Assembly: GCF_037081775.1 (NCBI RefSeq)
Contig: NZ_JBAMHQ010000001.1
Coordinates: forward strand, 310,001 to 374,000
Reading direction: 5' to 3'
Length of the DNA: 64,000 bases
Origin: Haladaptatus sp. ZSTT2
GTDB taxonomy: Archaea; Halobacteriota; Halobacteria; Halobacteriales; Halococcaceae
The notes beneath the pieces are model-generated. The model saw only the letters and a program-made list of their open reading frames with translations. It did no database searches and had not been told where the DNA came from. A program made the translations under genes and the position numbers. This document shows positions 9,400 to 17,903 of this stretch, piece by piece. Each line of letters begins with the position of its first letter. Position 1 is the stretch's first letter.

Positions 9400-11001
9400 C
9401 TAGCGACGGCGATACCACCACACGGCTGCCGCCGCGACGACGACCACTGCGAGGCCAATCGCCTCCATCGGAATCTGCTGTGGAGCACCTTCGACAACTT
9501 CCACCGGAACCTGCTGGGTTTCGGTGCGCATCGTGCCGTCTGCTTGTTCGTAGTCGATAGCGAGCGTCACCGCCTTGGTTTTCGGAATCGCGTCGTCTGA
9601 CACCTCGAGGTCGAACGACATGGTGGTCGATTCACCGGCGTTGAGGCGGGAGACGAATGTCGAAGCGTCGGCACTCGAAACGGGTTCTTCTGCGAGCAGT
9701 CTAACGTTGACGTTCGTGACCGCCTCCATCCCGTCGTTCGTGAGGCGGACCACGAGGATGCCGTCTGAATCGACTTCGAACGTCGCGTTCACGGGTTCGA
9801 TGTTGAAGCGGTCTTGTTTCTCGGCCACCGCGACCGAAAGCGAGAACGGGTCGGAGGTTTGTCTCCCAGTAAGCAACTCATATTCGACCGTCGCCGAAAG
9901 TCGTCTCATCCCAGTCGTGGCGTTCCCCGTCACCGTAATCGGGAACTCGAACTGGGTGCTTTCGCCGGGTTCGAGCGAACCGACCGGCACCGCAAGGGAG
10001 TGGGCGATAAACGGCGGCGAGACGGGTTGGAGGACGACCACCACGTCGTTTGCCGTCGTCAGGCCGGTGTTCGTCACCGTCCCCGTAACCGTCCCAAGGT
10101 CGCCGACGCTGAGCGTGCTCGACACGTTGTCGATGGTGAACTGCTGGCCCGTCTGCGGGCGAACCCCAATCGAAAGCGGGCTGGAGAGCCTGCTCAGCCC
10201 GTCTTTATCTTTATACGCCACTTCCACTTCTGCGGCGTAGTCACGCACGAGCGCATCGGAAGTGATGCCGACGCGGGTGGTCACCCGCTTTGTCTCCCCC
10301 GGTTGCCACGTCCCGATGAAGCTTTCTGCACTCTGTGCACCGCTTCCGAAGTTGAGTTCGCTGTCCGAAGACTTCACGAGCAGGGTGGCGTCTCTCGCGG
10401 TGGCAGTGCCGTCGTTTCTGAGGGTGAGCGTGACCATGCCCGTTTCACCGACCGCGACATCTGATTCCACGTCGAGAACGGTGAAGCGTGACTGGTTTTC
10501 GATGACCACAGTCACCATGAGTTCCTGCGTACGGCTGCGCTCTACGAACCGATGTGACCCGTCTGCACGGGTGATAACCTTCGAAGTGTACTCGTATTCC
10601 ACATCAACCGCGAGGCGGTAGGTTCCCGGCGCGGCATCCTCAGCCACGGTGAGTCGAATCGGATACGGCCCCGCGACGCCCTCGGGAAGCATGCCGACCG
10701 GTGTGGTCGCAGTTTTCACGGTGATAGGGCTGTCCTCCGGCGCGGAGACAGACACCGTGGTCTGGCGTGCCGTCTGTACTAGCTGTTCGAACTCGTCGTC
10801 ACCAGTTATCTGCACCTTCCCGTTGTTGACGAGGTACAGCGACACGGTTCCGGTCATTCCCGGCGCGAGGGTGTTTTCTGGGATAAACGCCGTAAAATCA
10901 GGGCGGCCGGCGACGCTCGTATCCTCTTGGAGCCCCGCAACGGGGCCAACACTACAGGCAAGGAGCAAGCAAAAAACACCGATAACCCGCAAAACGTCCA
11001 T
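9400..11001 (-). CDS. Secreted NEW3/CARDB-like surface protein with C-terminal membrane anchor
   Basis: This 533-residue protein has an N-terminal signal peptide (residues 1-23, hydrophobic, ending VAGLQ) and a C-terminal transmembrane helix followed by YRRR, so it sits on the outer face of the membrane. Between them are four or so repeated Ig-like beta domains, each with the recurring motif of a basal strand, TLRNDGTATA or VTNTGLTTANDV, and a GxWxPGETK or LEPGES turn. This is the COG1361-like S-layer/CARDB architecture often found next to membrane exporters in haloarchaea. It is divergent from two ABC exporters, which suggests a shared export or cell-surface role. Confidence 0.8.
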   Translation of the reverse strand: MDVLRVIGVFCLLLACSVGPVAGLQEDTSVAGRPDFTAFIPENTLAPGMTGTVSLYLVNNGKVQITGDDEFEQLVQTARQTTVSVSAPEDSPITVKTATTPVGMLPEGVAGPYPIRLTVAEDAAPGTYRLAVDVEYEYTSKVITRADGSHRFVERSRTQELMVTVVIENQSRFTVLDVESDVAVGETGMVTLTLRNDGTATARDATLLVKSSDSELNFGSGAQSAESFIGTWQPGETKRVTTRVGITSDALVRDYAAEVEVAYKDKDGLSRLSSPLSIGVRPQTGQQFTIDNVSSTLSVGDLGTVTGTVTNTGLTTANDVVVVLQPVSPPFIAHSLAVPVGSLEPGESTQFEFPITVTGNATTGMRRLSATVEYELLTGRQTSDPFSLSVAVAEKQDRFNIEPVNATFEVDSDGILVVRLTNDGMEAVTNVNVRLLAEEPVSSADASTFVSRLNAGESTTMSFDLEVSDDAIPKTKAVTLAIDYEQADGTMRTETQQVPVEVVEGAPQQIPMEAIGLAVVVVAAAAVWWYRRR

Positions 11002-11019
11002 ATCTACATGTAAGTTAAG

Positions 11020-11026
11020 AATATAG
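11020..11026 (-). promoter_or_regulatory. TATA box for the surface-protein gene
   Basis: Read on the minus strand this is ctatatt, about 22 bases before the ATG at 11001. Together with the box at 11086-11095 it defines a compact divergent promoter region. Confidence 0.55.
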
Positions 11027-11085
11027 ATAACTGCTTTTACTATTCTCAGCTCGAATCGTCGCGTCGTGAGAACTCCCCAGCGATG

Positions 11086-11095
11086 CTATATGTTC
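11086..11095 (+). promoter_or_regulatory. TATA box for the ABC transporter operon
   Basis: The sequence ctatatgttc lies about 25 bases before the GTG start at 11115, supporting a leaderless transcript. Confidence 0.55.
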
Positions 11096-11114
11096 GGATA
11101 GCTTACCGTCATAT

Positions 11115-12008
11115 GTGACTGCGCTTATCGAAACCGATGGGCTCACCAAGTTCTACGGCGAGGTCCGGGGCATCGAGGATTTGACCTTCTCCGTAGAAGA
11201 AGGGGCGATATTCGGCTTTCTCGGGCCGAACGGGGCCGGAAAGAGCACGACCATCAGGACGCTCCTTGGCCTCTTGCACCCGACGGGCGGGGAGGCGCGT
11301 CTCCTTGGCTGCGACGTGACCGACACGACCGCGCTCACGGAGGCCAAACAGGAAATCGGCCACATCCCCGGCGACTTCCACTTTTATCGAAACACGACCG
11401 GCGAGAAGGTGCTCGATTACTTCGCCCGACTCCGTGGCGACGAGCGCCGCGAAGAACTGCTCGAACTGTTTCCCGTGCCCGAAGACCGCAAGGTGAAAGC
11501 CTACTCGCGGGGGAATCGCCAAAAACTCGCCATCGTCCAGGCGTTCATGCACAACCCGCGACTTGTCATCATGGACGAGCCAACGTCCGGCCTCGACCCA
11601 CTCGTCCAAGAAACGTTCTACGACTTTCTGCTCGCAGAACAGGACCAGGGCGTCACGACGTTCTTTTCGACGCACATCCTGAGCGAGGTGCGCAAAATCT
11701 GTGAGCGCGTGGCCATCATCCGCGACGGCAAACTCGTCGCGCTCGAAGACATCGACACGCTGCTCGAAAAAAGTGGGAAGGTCGTCCGCGTCTCGCTCGC
11801 AGAGGACGTTGCCCCGGAGACGTTCAAAATGCCCGGCATCGCCCGCACCGAGAGAGACGACGACGGCTACCTGCGACTCATCGTCACCGAAAATTTCGAT
11901 GGGCTCATCGACGCACTCGCAGCGTACACCGTCCAAGATGTGGACATACGCGAAACCTCCATCGAGGACGTGTTCATGCACTTTTACGACGGTGATGTGG
12001 ATGCTTGA
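11115..12008 (+). CDS. ABC transporter ATP-binding protein (first pair)
   Basis: This 297-residue ABC-2 type ATPase has Walker A GPNGAGKST (37-45), a Q-loop in the HIPGDFHFYR region, an ABC signature that reads YSRGNRQKLA instead of LSGGQ, Walker B LVIMDEPTSGLD and the switch histidine in FFSTHILSE. A C-terminal DUF4162-like domain follows. The start is GTG at 11115. The stop overlaps the start of the permease gene, so the two are coupled. It should power drug, lipid or polysaccharide export; the cargo is not known. Confidence 0.9.
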   Translation: MTALIETDGLTKFYGEVRGIEDLTFSVEEGAIFGFLGPNGAGKSTTIRTLLGLLHPTGGEARLLGCDVTDTTALTEAKQEIGHIPGDFHFYRNTTGEKVLDYFARLRGDERREELLELFPVPEDRKVKAYSRGNRQKLAIVQAFMHNPRLVIMDEPTSGLDPLVQETFYDFLLAEQDQGVTTFFSTHILSEVRKICERVAIIRDGKLVALEDIDTLLEKSGKVVRVSLAEDVAPETFKMPGIARTERDDDGYLRLIVTENFDGLIDALAAYTVQDVDIRETSIEDVFMHFYDGDVDA

Positions 12009-12801
12009 GATTGCGCGTTTCGAAGCAAGGCGACGAACACGGAGCGCCGCGGCGCTGACGATTCTCATCCTCGCGCTCATCGCGCTCACGATTGGGCTGT
12101 ACCCCTCGATTTCCGACACGGGCGTCGATTTAGACGCGTACTTAGACACCCTCTCGCCGGAACTCCGCCAAAGCTTCGTCGGCAGCGTTACCTCGCTCAC
12201 CACCATCGACGGCTACCTCGTCTCGCAGTTGTACGTGCTCGTGTGGTTGCTCATCCTCGGCATCTACTTCGCCTACGCTTCCGCGTCGCTCGTCTCCGCG
12301 GAAATCGAACACCGCTCTATCGACTTGCTGCTCGTCAATCCCATCTCGCGGACCAGATTCATTGTCGAAAAATTCCTGGCGCTCCTCCCGGTGAACATCG
12401 CGGTCAACGGAATCGCGCTCGTTACCGTTTACTTCGGCGTCCAGTTCGTGGGTGAGTCGCTACCGCTCGCAGACCTCATTGCACTCCACGCGCTGTTCGT
12501 CATCTACCTCGCGGCGTGTTCGGGTCTCGGTCTCGTCGCTTCCGTGATATTCGACGACGTGCGCAGGGCACAGGGCGTCGGCATTGGCCTGCTGTTTGCG
12601 ACCTACTTCCTCGACTCGCTCACCCGCGGGACGGATTACGAGTGGGCGGGCCAGTTCTCGTTTGCCCGATATCTCGATCCTGCAGACGTGCTCTCCCTCG
12701 GGGAAATCGACTGGCTCGGCACGGCGATTCTCCTCGCAGTCACCATCGGTCTCGTGATACTCGCCGCAGAGCTGTTCGAGCGAAAGGACATCAACGGCTG
12801 A
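12001..12801 (+). CDS. ABC-2 type transporter permease (first pair)
   Basis: This 266-residue membrane protein has six predicted transmembrane helices. The first helix follows MLEIARFEARRRTRSAA, a typical cytoplasmic amphipathic start of ABC-2 permeases. Position 11995 offers an alternative ATG. The start overlaps the end of the preceding ATPase gene, so the two proteins form one exporter. Confidence 0.85.
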   Translation: MLEIARFEARRRTRSAAALTILILALIALTIGLYPSISDTGVDLDAYLDTLSPELRQSFVGSVTSLTTIDGYLVSQLYVLVWLLILGIYFAYASASLVSAEIEHRSIDLLLVNPISRTRFIVEKFLALLPVNIAVNGIALVTVYFGVQFVGESLPLADLIALHALFVIYLAACSGLGLVASVIFDDVRRAQGVGIGLLFATYFLDSLTRGTDYEWAGQFSFARYLDPADVLSLGEIDWLGTAILLAVTIGLVILAAELFERKDING

Positions 12802-12848
12802 CCCACTCCTCGGAACAATTACATCTGCGCCGAGACTACTTACAGGAA

Positions 12849-13820
12849 ATGGCGACACACGACGAGGGGCCTGCAGTTACCGTGTCAGGACTCTCGAAGG
12901 TGTTCGGACGGCGGGGGAACCCACCCGTCACGGCCGTCGATGACGTATCGTTTTCTGTCGAGCGCGGGAGTGTCGTCGGGCTGCTCGGGCCGAACGGCGC
13001 GGGCAAAACGACCACCATCAAAGCCATCCTTGGCCTCTTGACGCCGACTGCCGGGAACATTCAGGTGGGTGGCGTTGACGTACAAACCAACCCACGGGGG
13101 GTGTACCGAAACGTGAGCGCCGTCCTCGAAGGCTCGCGCAACATCTACTGGCGACTCTCGCCACGACAGAACGTCGAATTTTTCACCAGTTTACAGGGGA
13201 TTCACCCGAAAACCGTCCGGGAGGACCACGACGAGGTGTTCGACTGGCTCGGCCTTACGGACAAGGTGGACGACCCAGTCACGAACCTCTCGCGCGGGAT
13301 GAAACAGAAGACGGCCCTCGCCTGTGCGATTGCGCGGGACACGGACGTGCTGTTTCTCGACGAACCGACGCTCGGCCTCGATGTCGAAACCTCACTCGAC
13401 TTGCGGCGCGAACTCAGGCGCTTGGCCGAACACGACGGAAAGACCATCCTCATCTCCAGTCACGACATGGACGTGGTCCAAGACGTGTGCGACCGCGTCA
13501 TCATCATGAACGAGGGGCGCGTCGTCGCAGACGAGCGCATCGACGACCTGATTGCCCTGTTTCGCTCACAGACCTACCGCATCGCAGTGTCCCACGACGA
13601 AGCCGCGCTCAGAACCCATCTCCACGAGTTCGAAGTGACCAACTGGGCAGTGCGTGACGGTCGCATCGAGTTCGACGTGGTGCTCAGAGACGGCGACCGA
13701 TTTTACGACCTGATGGACACGCTCCGGGAAGGAGGGGTACGCCTCGACTCGGTCACAGCAATCGAGCCGGATTTAGAAGACGTGTTCCTCACCGTCACCG
13801 AAAACGGGGGGATGCAATGA
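12849..13820 (+). CDS. ABC transporter ATP-binding protein (second pair)
   Basis: This 323-residue ABC ATPase has Walker A GPNGAGKTT, the signature LSRGMKQKTA, Walker B VLFLDEPTLGLD and the switch region ISSHDMDVVQ, followed by a C-terminal extension rich in beta structure. The ATG at 12849 is preceded by 47 bases after the first permease, so all four genes are probably transcribed together. The signature again reads RG in place of GG. Confidence 0.9.
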   Translation: MATHDEGPAVTVSGLSKVFGRRGNPPVTAVDDVSFSVERGSVVGLLGPNGAGKTTTIKAILGLLTPTAGNIQVGGVDVQTNPRGVYRNVSAVLEGSRNIYWRLSPRQNVEFFTSLQGIHPKTVREDHDEVFDWLGLTDKVDDPVTNLSRGMKQKTALACAIARDTDVLFLDEPTLGLDVETSLDLRRELRRLAEHDGKTILISSHDMDVVQDVCDRVIIMNEGRVVADERIDDLIALFRSQTYRIAVSHDEAALRTHLHEFEVTNWAVRDGRIEFDVVLRDGDRFYDLMDTLREGGVRLDSVTAIEPDLEDVFLTVTENGGMQ

Positions 13821-14590
13821 GGCCAACGCTCGTCCTTTTTCGGGGCATCTTCCTGAAATCGATTATCCTCCTGACTCGGTATGCGTTCAACACGGTGAGC
13901 GAACTCGTCACAATCTACCTGTTTTTCGCGCTCATCTTCTTCGGCGGGCAGGCGTTCATCGGGACGGCGTTCACCGACTCGCTCGAAGGCATCATCGTCG
14001 GCTTTTTCGTGTTCACGATTGCGGTCGGTGCCTACTCCTCTGTGTCGTGGGACATCATTCGCGAGGCGCAGTGGGGAACGCTCGAACAGCTCTATATGTC
14101 GCCGTTTGGCTTCGGACGGGTAACGACCGTCAAAGTCTGCGTGAACGTCCTCATCAGCTTCCTGTGGGGCGGCGCGATGCTCGCGCTCATGTTGCTCACG
14201 ACCGGGGAAACGCTCGCCCTCGATCTCGTGACCATCGTCCCACTACTCATCCTCACACTCGCGTCTGCTGTGGGGGTTGGCTTCGTCACCGGCGGACTCG
14301 CGCTCTTGTACAAGCGCATCGAGAATCTGTTTGCCATCATCCAGTTTACGTTCATTGGCCTGCTCGCGGCCCCCGTCGACACCTACCCGTTCTTGAAATT
14401 CCTGCCGCTCGCGCTTGGTGGCGACCTGCTCGGCGCGGCGATGGCCGGAGACGTGCGCCTGTGGGACCTGCCGACCGGCGACCTGCTGTTGCTCACCGCC
14501 AACGCCGTGGGCTACGTCGTGCTTGGCTACGCGATTTTCCAGTACATTAGCAAGAAAGCGCGCGAGAGGGGCGTTTTAGGCCACTACTGA
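13817..14590 (+). CDS. ABC-2 type transporter permease (second pair)
   Basis: This 257-residue permease has six transmembrane segments and the ABC-2 pattern of a cytoplasmic start (GIFLKSIILLTRY) and a middle region with WDIIREAQWGTLEQLYMSP, which is the coupling-helix region of this family. The ATG overlaps the previous stop by 4 bases (ATGA), so the pair is translationally coupled. Confidence 0.87.
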   Translation: MRPTLVLFRGIFLKSIILLTRYAFNTVSELVTIYLFFALIFFGGQAFIGTAFTDSLEGIIVGFFVFTIAVGAYSSVSWDIIREAQWGTLEQLYMSPFGFGRVTTVKVCVNVLISFLWGGAMLALMLLTTGETLALDLVTIVPLLILTLASAVGVGFVTGGLALLYKRIENLFAIIQFTFIGLLAAPVDTYPFLKFLPLALGGDLLGAAMAGDVRLWDLPTGDLLLLTANAVGYVVLGYAIFQYISKKARERGVLGHY

Positions 14591-14689
14591 GATTGTCTGA
14601 TTTTCACGCCAAAGTGCGGCAACTCGTCCACGCACTCTTGCCTCCACATCGACAATTCTGCAGCGAGACAACTCGAAACCCTCGATTTC

Positions 14690-14699
14690 ACCATATATA
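14690..14699 (+). promoter_or_regulatory. TATA box upstream of a 39-residue gene
   Basis: The sequence accatatata is a very good archaeal TATA box. Transcription would start near 14720, leaving a leader of about 60 bases that contains the palindrome gttactgagtaac at 14764-14776. Confidence 0.5.
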
Positions 14700-14763
14700 A
14701 GGTCATGCATATGCTAATAAGTGTTATTACCACACCAACGAAATGGTTAAGTAACGGACCTAT

Positions 14764-14776
14764 GTTACTGAGTAAC
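14764..14776. repeat. Perfect palindrome just before a small gene
   Basis: GTTAC-TGA-GTAAC has two 5-base arms around a 3-base centre and ends three bases before the ATG at 14780. A related gttaagtaac occurs 12 bases upstream. The position in the leader suggests an operator or a translation-control site. Confidence 0.5.
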
Positions 14777-14779
14777 ACC

Positions 14780-14899
14780 ATGTCAAAACGAAGCCGACGA
14801 CCGACAATGAAAGATGTTGACCACACACCGCCAGCAGGCGAGTCCGTGACGAACGTGTGGAATCGAGGACGGAAGCCGGAACCAGAGCCAAGCGACTAA
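14780..14899 (+). CDS. Very small hypothetical protein (39 residues)
   Basis: The frame encodes a hydrophilic 39-residue peptide starting MSKRSRRPTMKDVDHTPPAG and ending in an acidic EPEPSD tail. The basic start and central THTPP-like turn look like a real small protein and not a shadow frame, and a strong TATA box lies upstream. I recognise no domain. The in-frame codon at 14705 would add a leader that overlaps the palindrome and is less likely. Confidence 0.5.
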   Translation: MSKRSRRPTMKDVDHTPPAGESVTNVWNRGRKPEPEPSD

Positions 14900-15003
14900 G
14901 CAGCTACCAGTAGTTCTGAACAGTCTCAGTTTTCAACCAGTAGAGGCATCATTTTCCGCTCAGCGCGCGTTCTAGAGTCCGTTGCACCCCGACAGTGAGG
15001 CAA

Positions 15004-15681
15004 ATGAACAGTGAGTATCAACGAATCGTAGACGACGCAGAACACGAGTGGCGAGCCAGCTTCGACCAGGGGCCAACCCGAACCAGATGGACCATCCTTC
15101 CGGTTCAGATTGGCGACCTGGCCCCCGATTTCACCCTCTCTGACCACCAGGGAAACGAGCGCACGCTGAGCGAGTTTTGGACCGGTGGCCCCGCACTTAT
15201 CCTCTTTTTCCGGCACTTTGGCTGTCGGTGTAGCATGGCTCGGGCCGCCCGCCTGAAAGACGAACTGGCGAGTTATGATGAGGCGGGCGGAACCGTCGTC
15301 ATCGTGGGGCAAGGCGACCCCGAGCGAGCCGCCGCCTACGCCCGTGACCACGACATCGTCTGTCCGATTCTCTGTGATACCTCGATGCGCGCGTACAGCG
15401 AATATGGCCTGCTCGAAGGCCTCCCATCGCAAATTCTCTACGGCTTAGACGAACAGGTTCGCAACCGCGACCCGGCGGCCACAGACACACTCGTTGCAGA
15501 ACGGAGACGCGAGGGTCGCCCGTTCGTGGACAACCCGTGGCAACTGCCCGGGGAGTTCATCGTCGACGAAGCTGGCATCATTCAACTGGCCTACCGCTAT
15601 CAGTACTGCGAGGACTTCCCCGACCCGCGCATCCTCGAGACGACGCTTCACTCGCTCACCAACACGGAGAGCGAAGTCTAA
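15004..15681 (+). CDS. Peroxiredoxin-like (AhpC/TSA fold) protein
   Basis: This 225-residue thioredoxin-fold protein has the N-terminal redoxin signature QIGDLAPDFTLSD (35-47) and, where peroxiredoxins have the catalytic Cys, the segment FFRHFGCRCSMAR with a CxC pair (C74, C76). The C-terminal part is longer than in classic peroxiredoxins. It probably reduces peroxides or disulfides in the cytoplasm, but the unusual CxC site makes the exact chemistry uncertain. GTG at 14995 is an alternative start. Confidence 0.75.
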   Translation: MNSEYQRIVDDAEHEWRASFDQGPTRTRWTILPVQIGDLAPDFTLSDHQGNERTLSEFWTGGPALILFFRHFGCRCSMARAARLKDELASYDEAGGTVVIVGQGDPERAAAYARDHDIVCPILCDTSMRAYSEYGLLEGLPSQILYGLDEQVRNRDPAATDTLVAERRREGRPFVDNPWQLPGEFIVDEAGIIQLAYRYQYCEDFPDPRILETTLHSLTNTESEV

Positions 15682-15742
15682 GCCCTCCGCGCGCCTATCT
15701 TCCATTATTCCGGTGGCGCACGCGCCACCAGCGAAGCCAGCC

Positions 15743-16030
15743 ATGTACGTAGAACTCGAACGAGACGACGCGACGCGCTCACCGGTTGCCGGTGACGAAC
15801 CACTCGTGCCCGGCGCGACTATGTCGTGTCGCTCGCATCTCGTGACAACCGTGTACCGAAATATCTGGGTCATCACCGTCGATTCTATCGAGGAACTCGA
15901 AAAACTGATTCCAGAGCCGATTTCGGTGCACCCGGCGGAGCGAAACGGTACCGACGCGAAAGTCGTCATCCACGCGAAGCCGGAACGAACCGCAGAGAAG
16001 CAAAAACGCGAGCCGATTCCGGCCGCGTAA
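15743..16030 (+). CDS. Hypothetical protein
   Basis: A 95-residue acidic protein starting MYVELERDD, with no domain I recognise. A conserved-looking beta segment (HLVTTVYRNIWVITV) sits in the middle and the C-terminus is charged (ERTAEKQKREPI). The start was chosen as the ATG 62 bases after the preceding stop; the frame continues upstream as a shadow of the peroxiredoxin-like gene. The two genes may be cotranscribed. Confidence 0.6.
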   Translation: MYVELERDDATRSPVAGDEPLVPGATMSCRSHLVTTVYRNIWVITVDSIEELEKLIPEPISVHPAERNGTDAKVVIHAKPERTAEKQKREPIPAA

Positions 16031-16307
16031 CCGAGTACCGATTTTGCGCAATTTCCCAGCGCGGATTCTATGAGGCCGATTTTCGAGACTTTGAGGAGTT
16101 TTTCAAGATGAGTGCTGAGTTCGCACAGAGAGGTGCCTGTGCTGGCAGCGACAAAACACCCAGTAGAATTTACCATAATTTTATGGCAATTTGGCTTCTT
16201 TTGCACACTATATCGGAACACTTTGCGACATTTGTGTGGAATTTGGGTGAGAGTCTGGCAAATCCCTTTCAAGCAATTCGCCAACGCTTCGAGTGGAGTT
16301 AGAGACA

Positions 16308-17009
16308 ATGACTACCAAATCGCCCGAAAACGACTCCGTGTCCGCGCTGCAACAAGCAATCTCCGCGGTGAACGACCGCTTTGCCTCCCGGCGTGACTTC
16401 ATCACAAAGGGGACCGCAGCCGGTGTGGTCTTACTCGGCATGGGTGGGGGCGCAGTCAGCGCAGCCGGTGCCCAAGAAGACGACGAACCAACCGACGTGG
16501 ACGTGCTCAACTACGCACTCACGCTCGAACACTTAGAGGACGCCTTCTACCGCGAGGGCATCGAGACGTTCTGCAGCAAGGACTTCAACAGCTGCAAAAC
16601 GCTGAACGGCTTCAGTGCACGCGTCCGCGGCGACGTGTACGACAACATCGTGGACATCGGCGACCACGAATCGACGCACACCGATGTCCTCACCCAGGTC
16701 ATCACCGACCTCGGTGGCGACCCAGTTCCCGAACTCGACTACGAATTCGGCTTTGAGACGCCAGCCGAGTTCCTCGGTATCGCCCAAGTCCTCGAAAACA
16801 CCGGCGTATCCGCCTACGACGGCGCAATAAACCGCATCGAGAACAAAGAACTGGTCACCGCTGGCGCAACCATCGCAACCGTGGAAGCCCGCCACGCTTC
16901 GTACCTGAACCTCCTCAACGGGGCAGACCCCTTCCCTGCCGCCTTCGACGAGGCGAAATCCCAAGAGGCAATTCTCGAAGCCGCCGGTGGCTTCATCGTT
17001 CAGGAATAA
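16308..17009 (+). CDS. Tat-exported ferritin-like domain protein
   Basis: This 233-residue protein starts MTTKSPENDS, has a twin-arginine motif SRRDFITKG near residues 28-36 and a following hydrophobic segment ending in AGA, so it is exported folded. The mature part is a four-helix ferritin-like domain of the desiccation-related/Ferritin_2 type: LTLEHLEDAFYREG, DHESTHTDVLTQVI and ATVEARHASYLNLL carry the Glu and His residues expected for a di-iron site. The start at 16308 is used because the upstream GTG adds only MELET. Function on the outside of the cell is not known. Confidence 0.85.
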   Translation: MTTKSPENDSVSALQQAISAVNDRFASRRDFITKGTAAGVVLLGMGGGAVSAAGAQEDDEPTDVDVLNYALTLEHLEDAFYREGIETFCSKDFNSCKTLNGFSARVRGDVYDNIVDIGDHESTHTDVLTQVITDLGGDPVPELDYEFGFETPAEFLGIAQVLENTGVSAYDGAINRIENKELVTAGATIATVEARHASYLNLLNGADPFPAAFDEAKSQEAILEAAGGFIVQE

Positions 17010-17084
17010 CGCGGCGTTCACCCTCCGTTCCATATTTCGGCTGTGTCGTGCGATTTACCGGACCGATACTGTTAGCTGAATGAA

Positions 17085-17093
17085 AAATTATTT
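17085..17093 (+). promoter_or_regulatory. TATA-like element for a 79-residue membrane protein gene
   Basis: The run aattattt lies about 28 bases before the ATG at 17118 and fits a leaderless start. The call is by position and composition only. Confidence 0.45.
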
Positions 17094-17117
17094 CCAGATA
17101 GTTCCAAAACTACCCCC

Positions 17118-17357
17118 ATGGCCGGATTCAGTATCCACATCTCGGGGCCGTTTGCGCTCGCTATTGCGCTCATCGGAGCCATCCTGATCTACCGAGACGG
17201 AAAGAAGCGTGGGATGGACACCGCCGACATGTGGGCCGTTGGCTTCTTCGTCGGATTCTTCATCCCGCCGCTTATCGGCGCGGTCGTCGTTCTCGTGTTC
17301 TATTTCCAGAAGCGAAAGCCGAGACGGCGCGTACCGTATGGGGTTCCGCCAGAATAG
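17118..17357 (+). CDS. Small two-helix membrane protein
   Basis: A 79-residue protein with two transmembrane segments (about 10-25 and 40-63) separated by a charged YRDGKKRGMD turn, and a basic proline-rich C-terminus (KRKPRRRVPYGVPPE). No family that I can name with certainty. It stands alone between the ferritin-like gene and a pair of further small genes. Confidence 0.65.
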   Translation: MAGFSIHISGPFALAIALIGAILIYRDGKKRGMDTADMWAVGFFVGFFIPPLIGAVVVLVFYFQKRKPRRRVPYGVPPE

Positions 17358-17435
17358 CCGACCGACAGTTCTCCAGTCAGATGAATAGCGGCTGTTCGCA
17401 GAAGGCTTATGCCAATTTTCTGAGTGGGAACGCCA

Positions 17436-17528
17436 ATGGCCGCGCTCTCACGTTTTCTAACAGTACTTGGCGTTATTCTCATTCTCAGCGGTGGCGTGGG
17501 TGCAGTTTTGAGCTACGACCAACATTAA
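17436..17528 (+). CDS. 30-residue membrane peptide
   Basis: The frame ATG at 17436 to TAA at 17528 encodes MAALSRFLTVLGVILILSGG and ten more residues: a single hydrophobic helix with charged or polar ends. It lies 27 bases before the next gene in the same direction, so it is probably cotranscribed with it. The size is below common gene-calling limits. It could be a real membrane microprotein or a decayed leader. Confidence 0.45.
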   Translation: MAALSRFLTVLGVILILSGGVGAVLSYDQH

Positions 17529-17555
17529 AAGAACCAGTGTGAATCTGGGTATCAA

Positions 17556-17903
17556 GTGCGAATCACGCAGTTGGGACCGAACGAAGAGCCCCGATTCACC
17601 AAGCAAGAGGTTGACTTCAAGAATTTATCTGGTGCAGACCAGCGTGTCTTCGAGGAGCTTGTGGCTGCCGACGAGCCGCCAGTGTATCAGAATGTCTCTG
17701 CACTCACCGGCATTGAGCGGAAAGTCGTCACCTACCAAGGTGGGCGATACGAGACAAGCGGGCTCACCGCTCATGATTGCGAAGCCGAGGGACTCGTGCT
17801 CATGTATATGGGGATTTCGACCGCACTCGGTGGGGTAGGGCTGGTTGCATCGCCCTACCTGTGGCGGGGTGGAACGCAGTTGCTTGCGTCTCTCAGAAGG
17901 TGA
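17556..17903 (+). CDS. Hypothetical protein with C-terminal membrane helix
   Basis: This 115-residue protein starts with GTG at 17556. The first 75 residues are soluble (FKNLSGADQRVFEELVAAD, a short helix, then a beta region with VTYQGGRYET), and a single hydrophobic helix (MYMGISTALGGVGLVASPYL) ends the protein. The soluble part reminds me of small haloarchaeal domains such as DUF7979, but I could not check this. The gene probably forms a unit with the 30-residue peptide upstream. Confidence 0.55.
   Translation: MRITQLGPNEEPRFTKQEVDFKNLSGADQRVFEELVAADEPPVYQNVSALTGIERKVVTYQGGRYETSGLTAHDCEAEGLVLMYMGISTALGGVGLVASPYLWRGGTQLLASLRR

Noticed and set aside
14584-14826. 80-residue minus-strand frame with one hydrophobic segment
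   Set aside because: It overlaps the TATA box, the palindrome and the small plus-strand gene; no start signal on its own.
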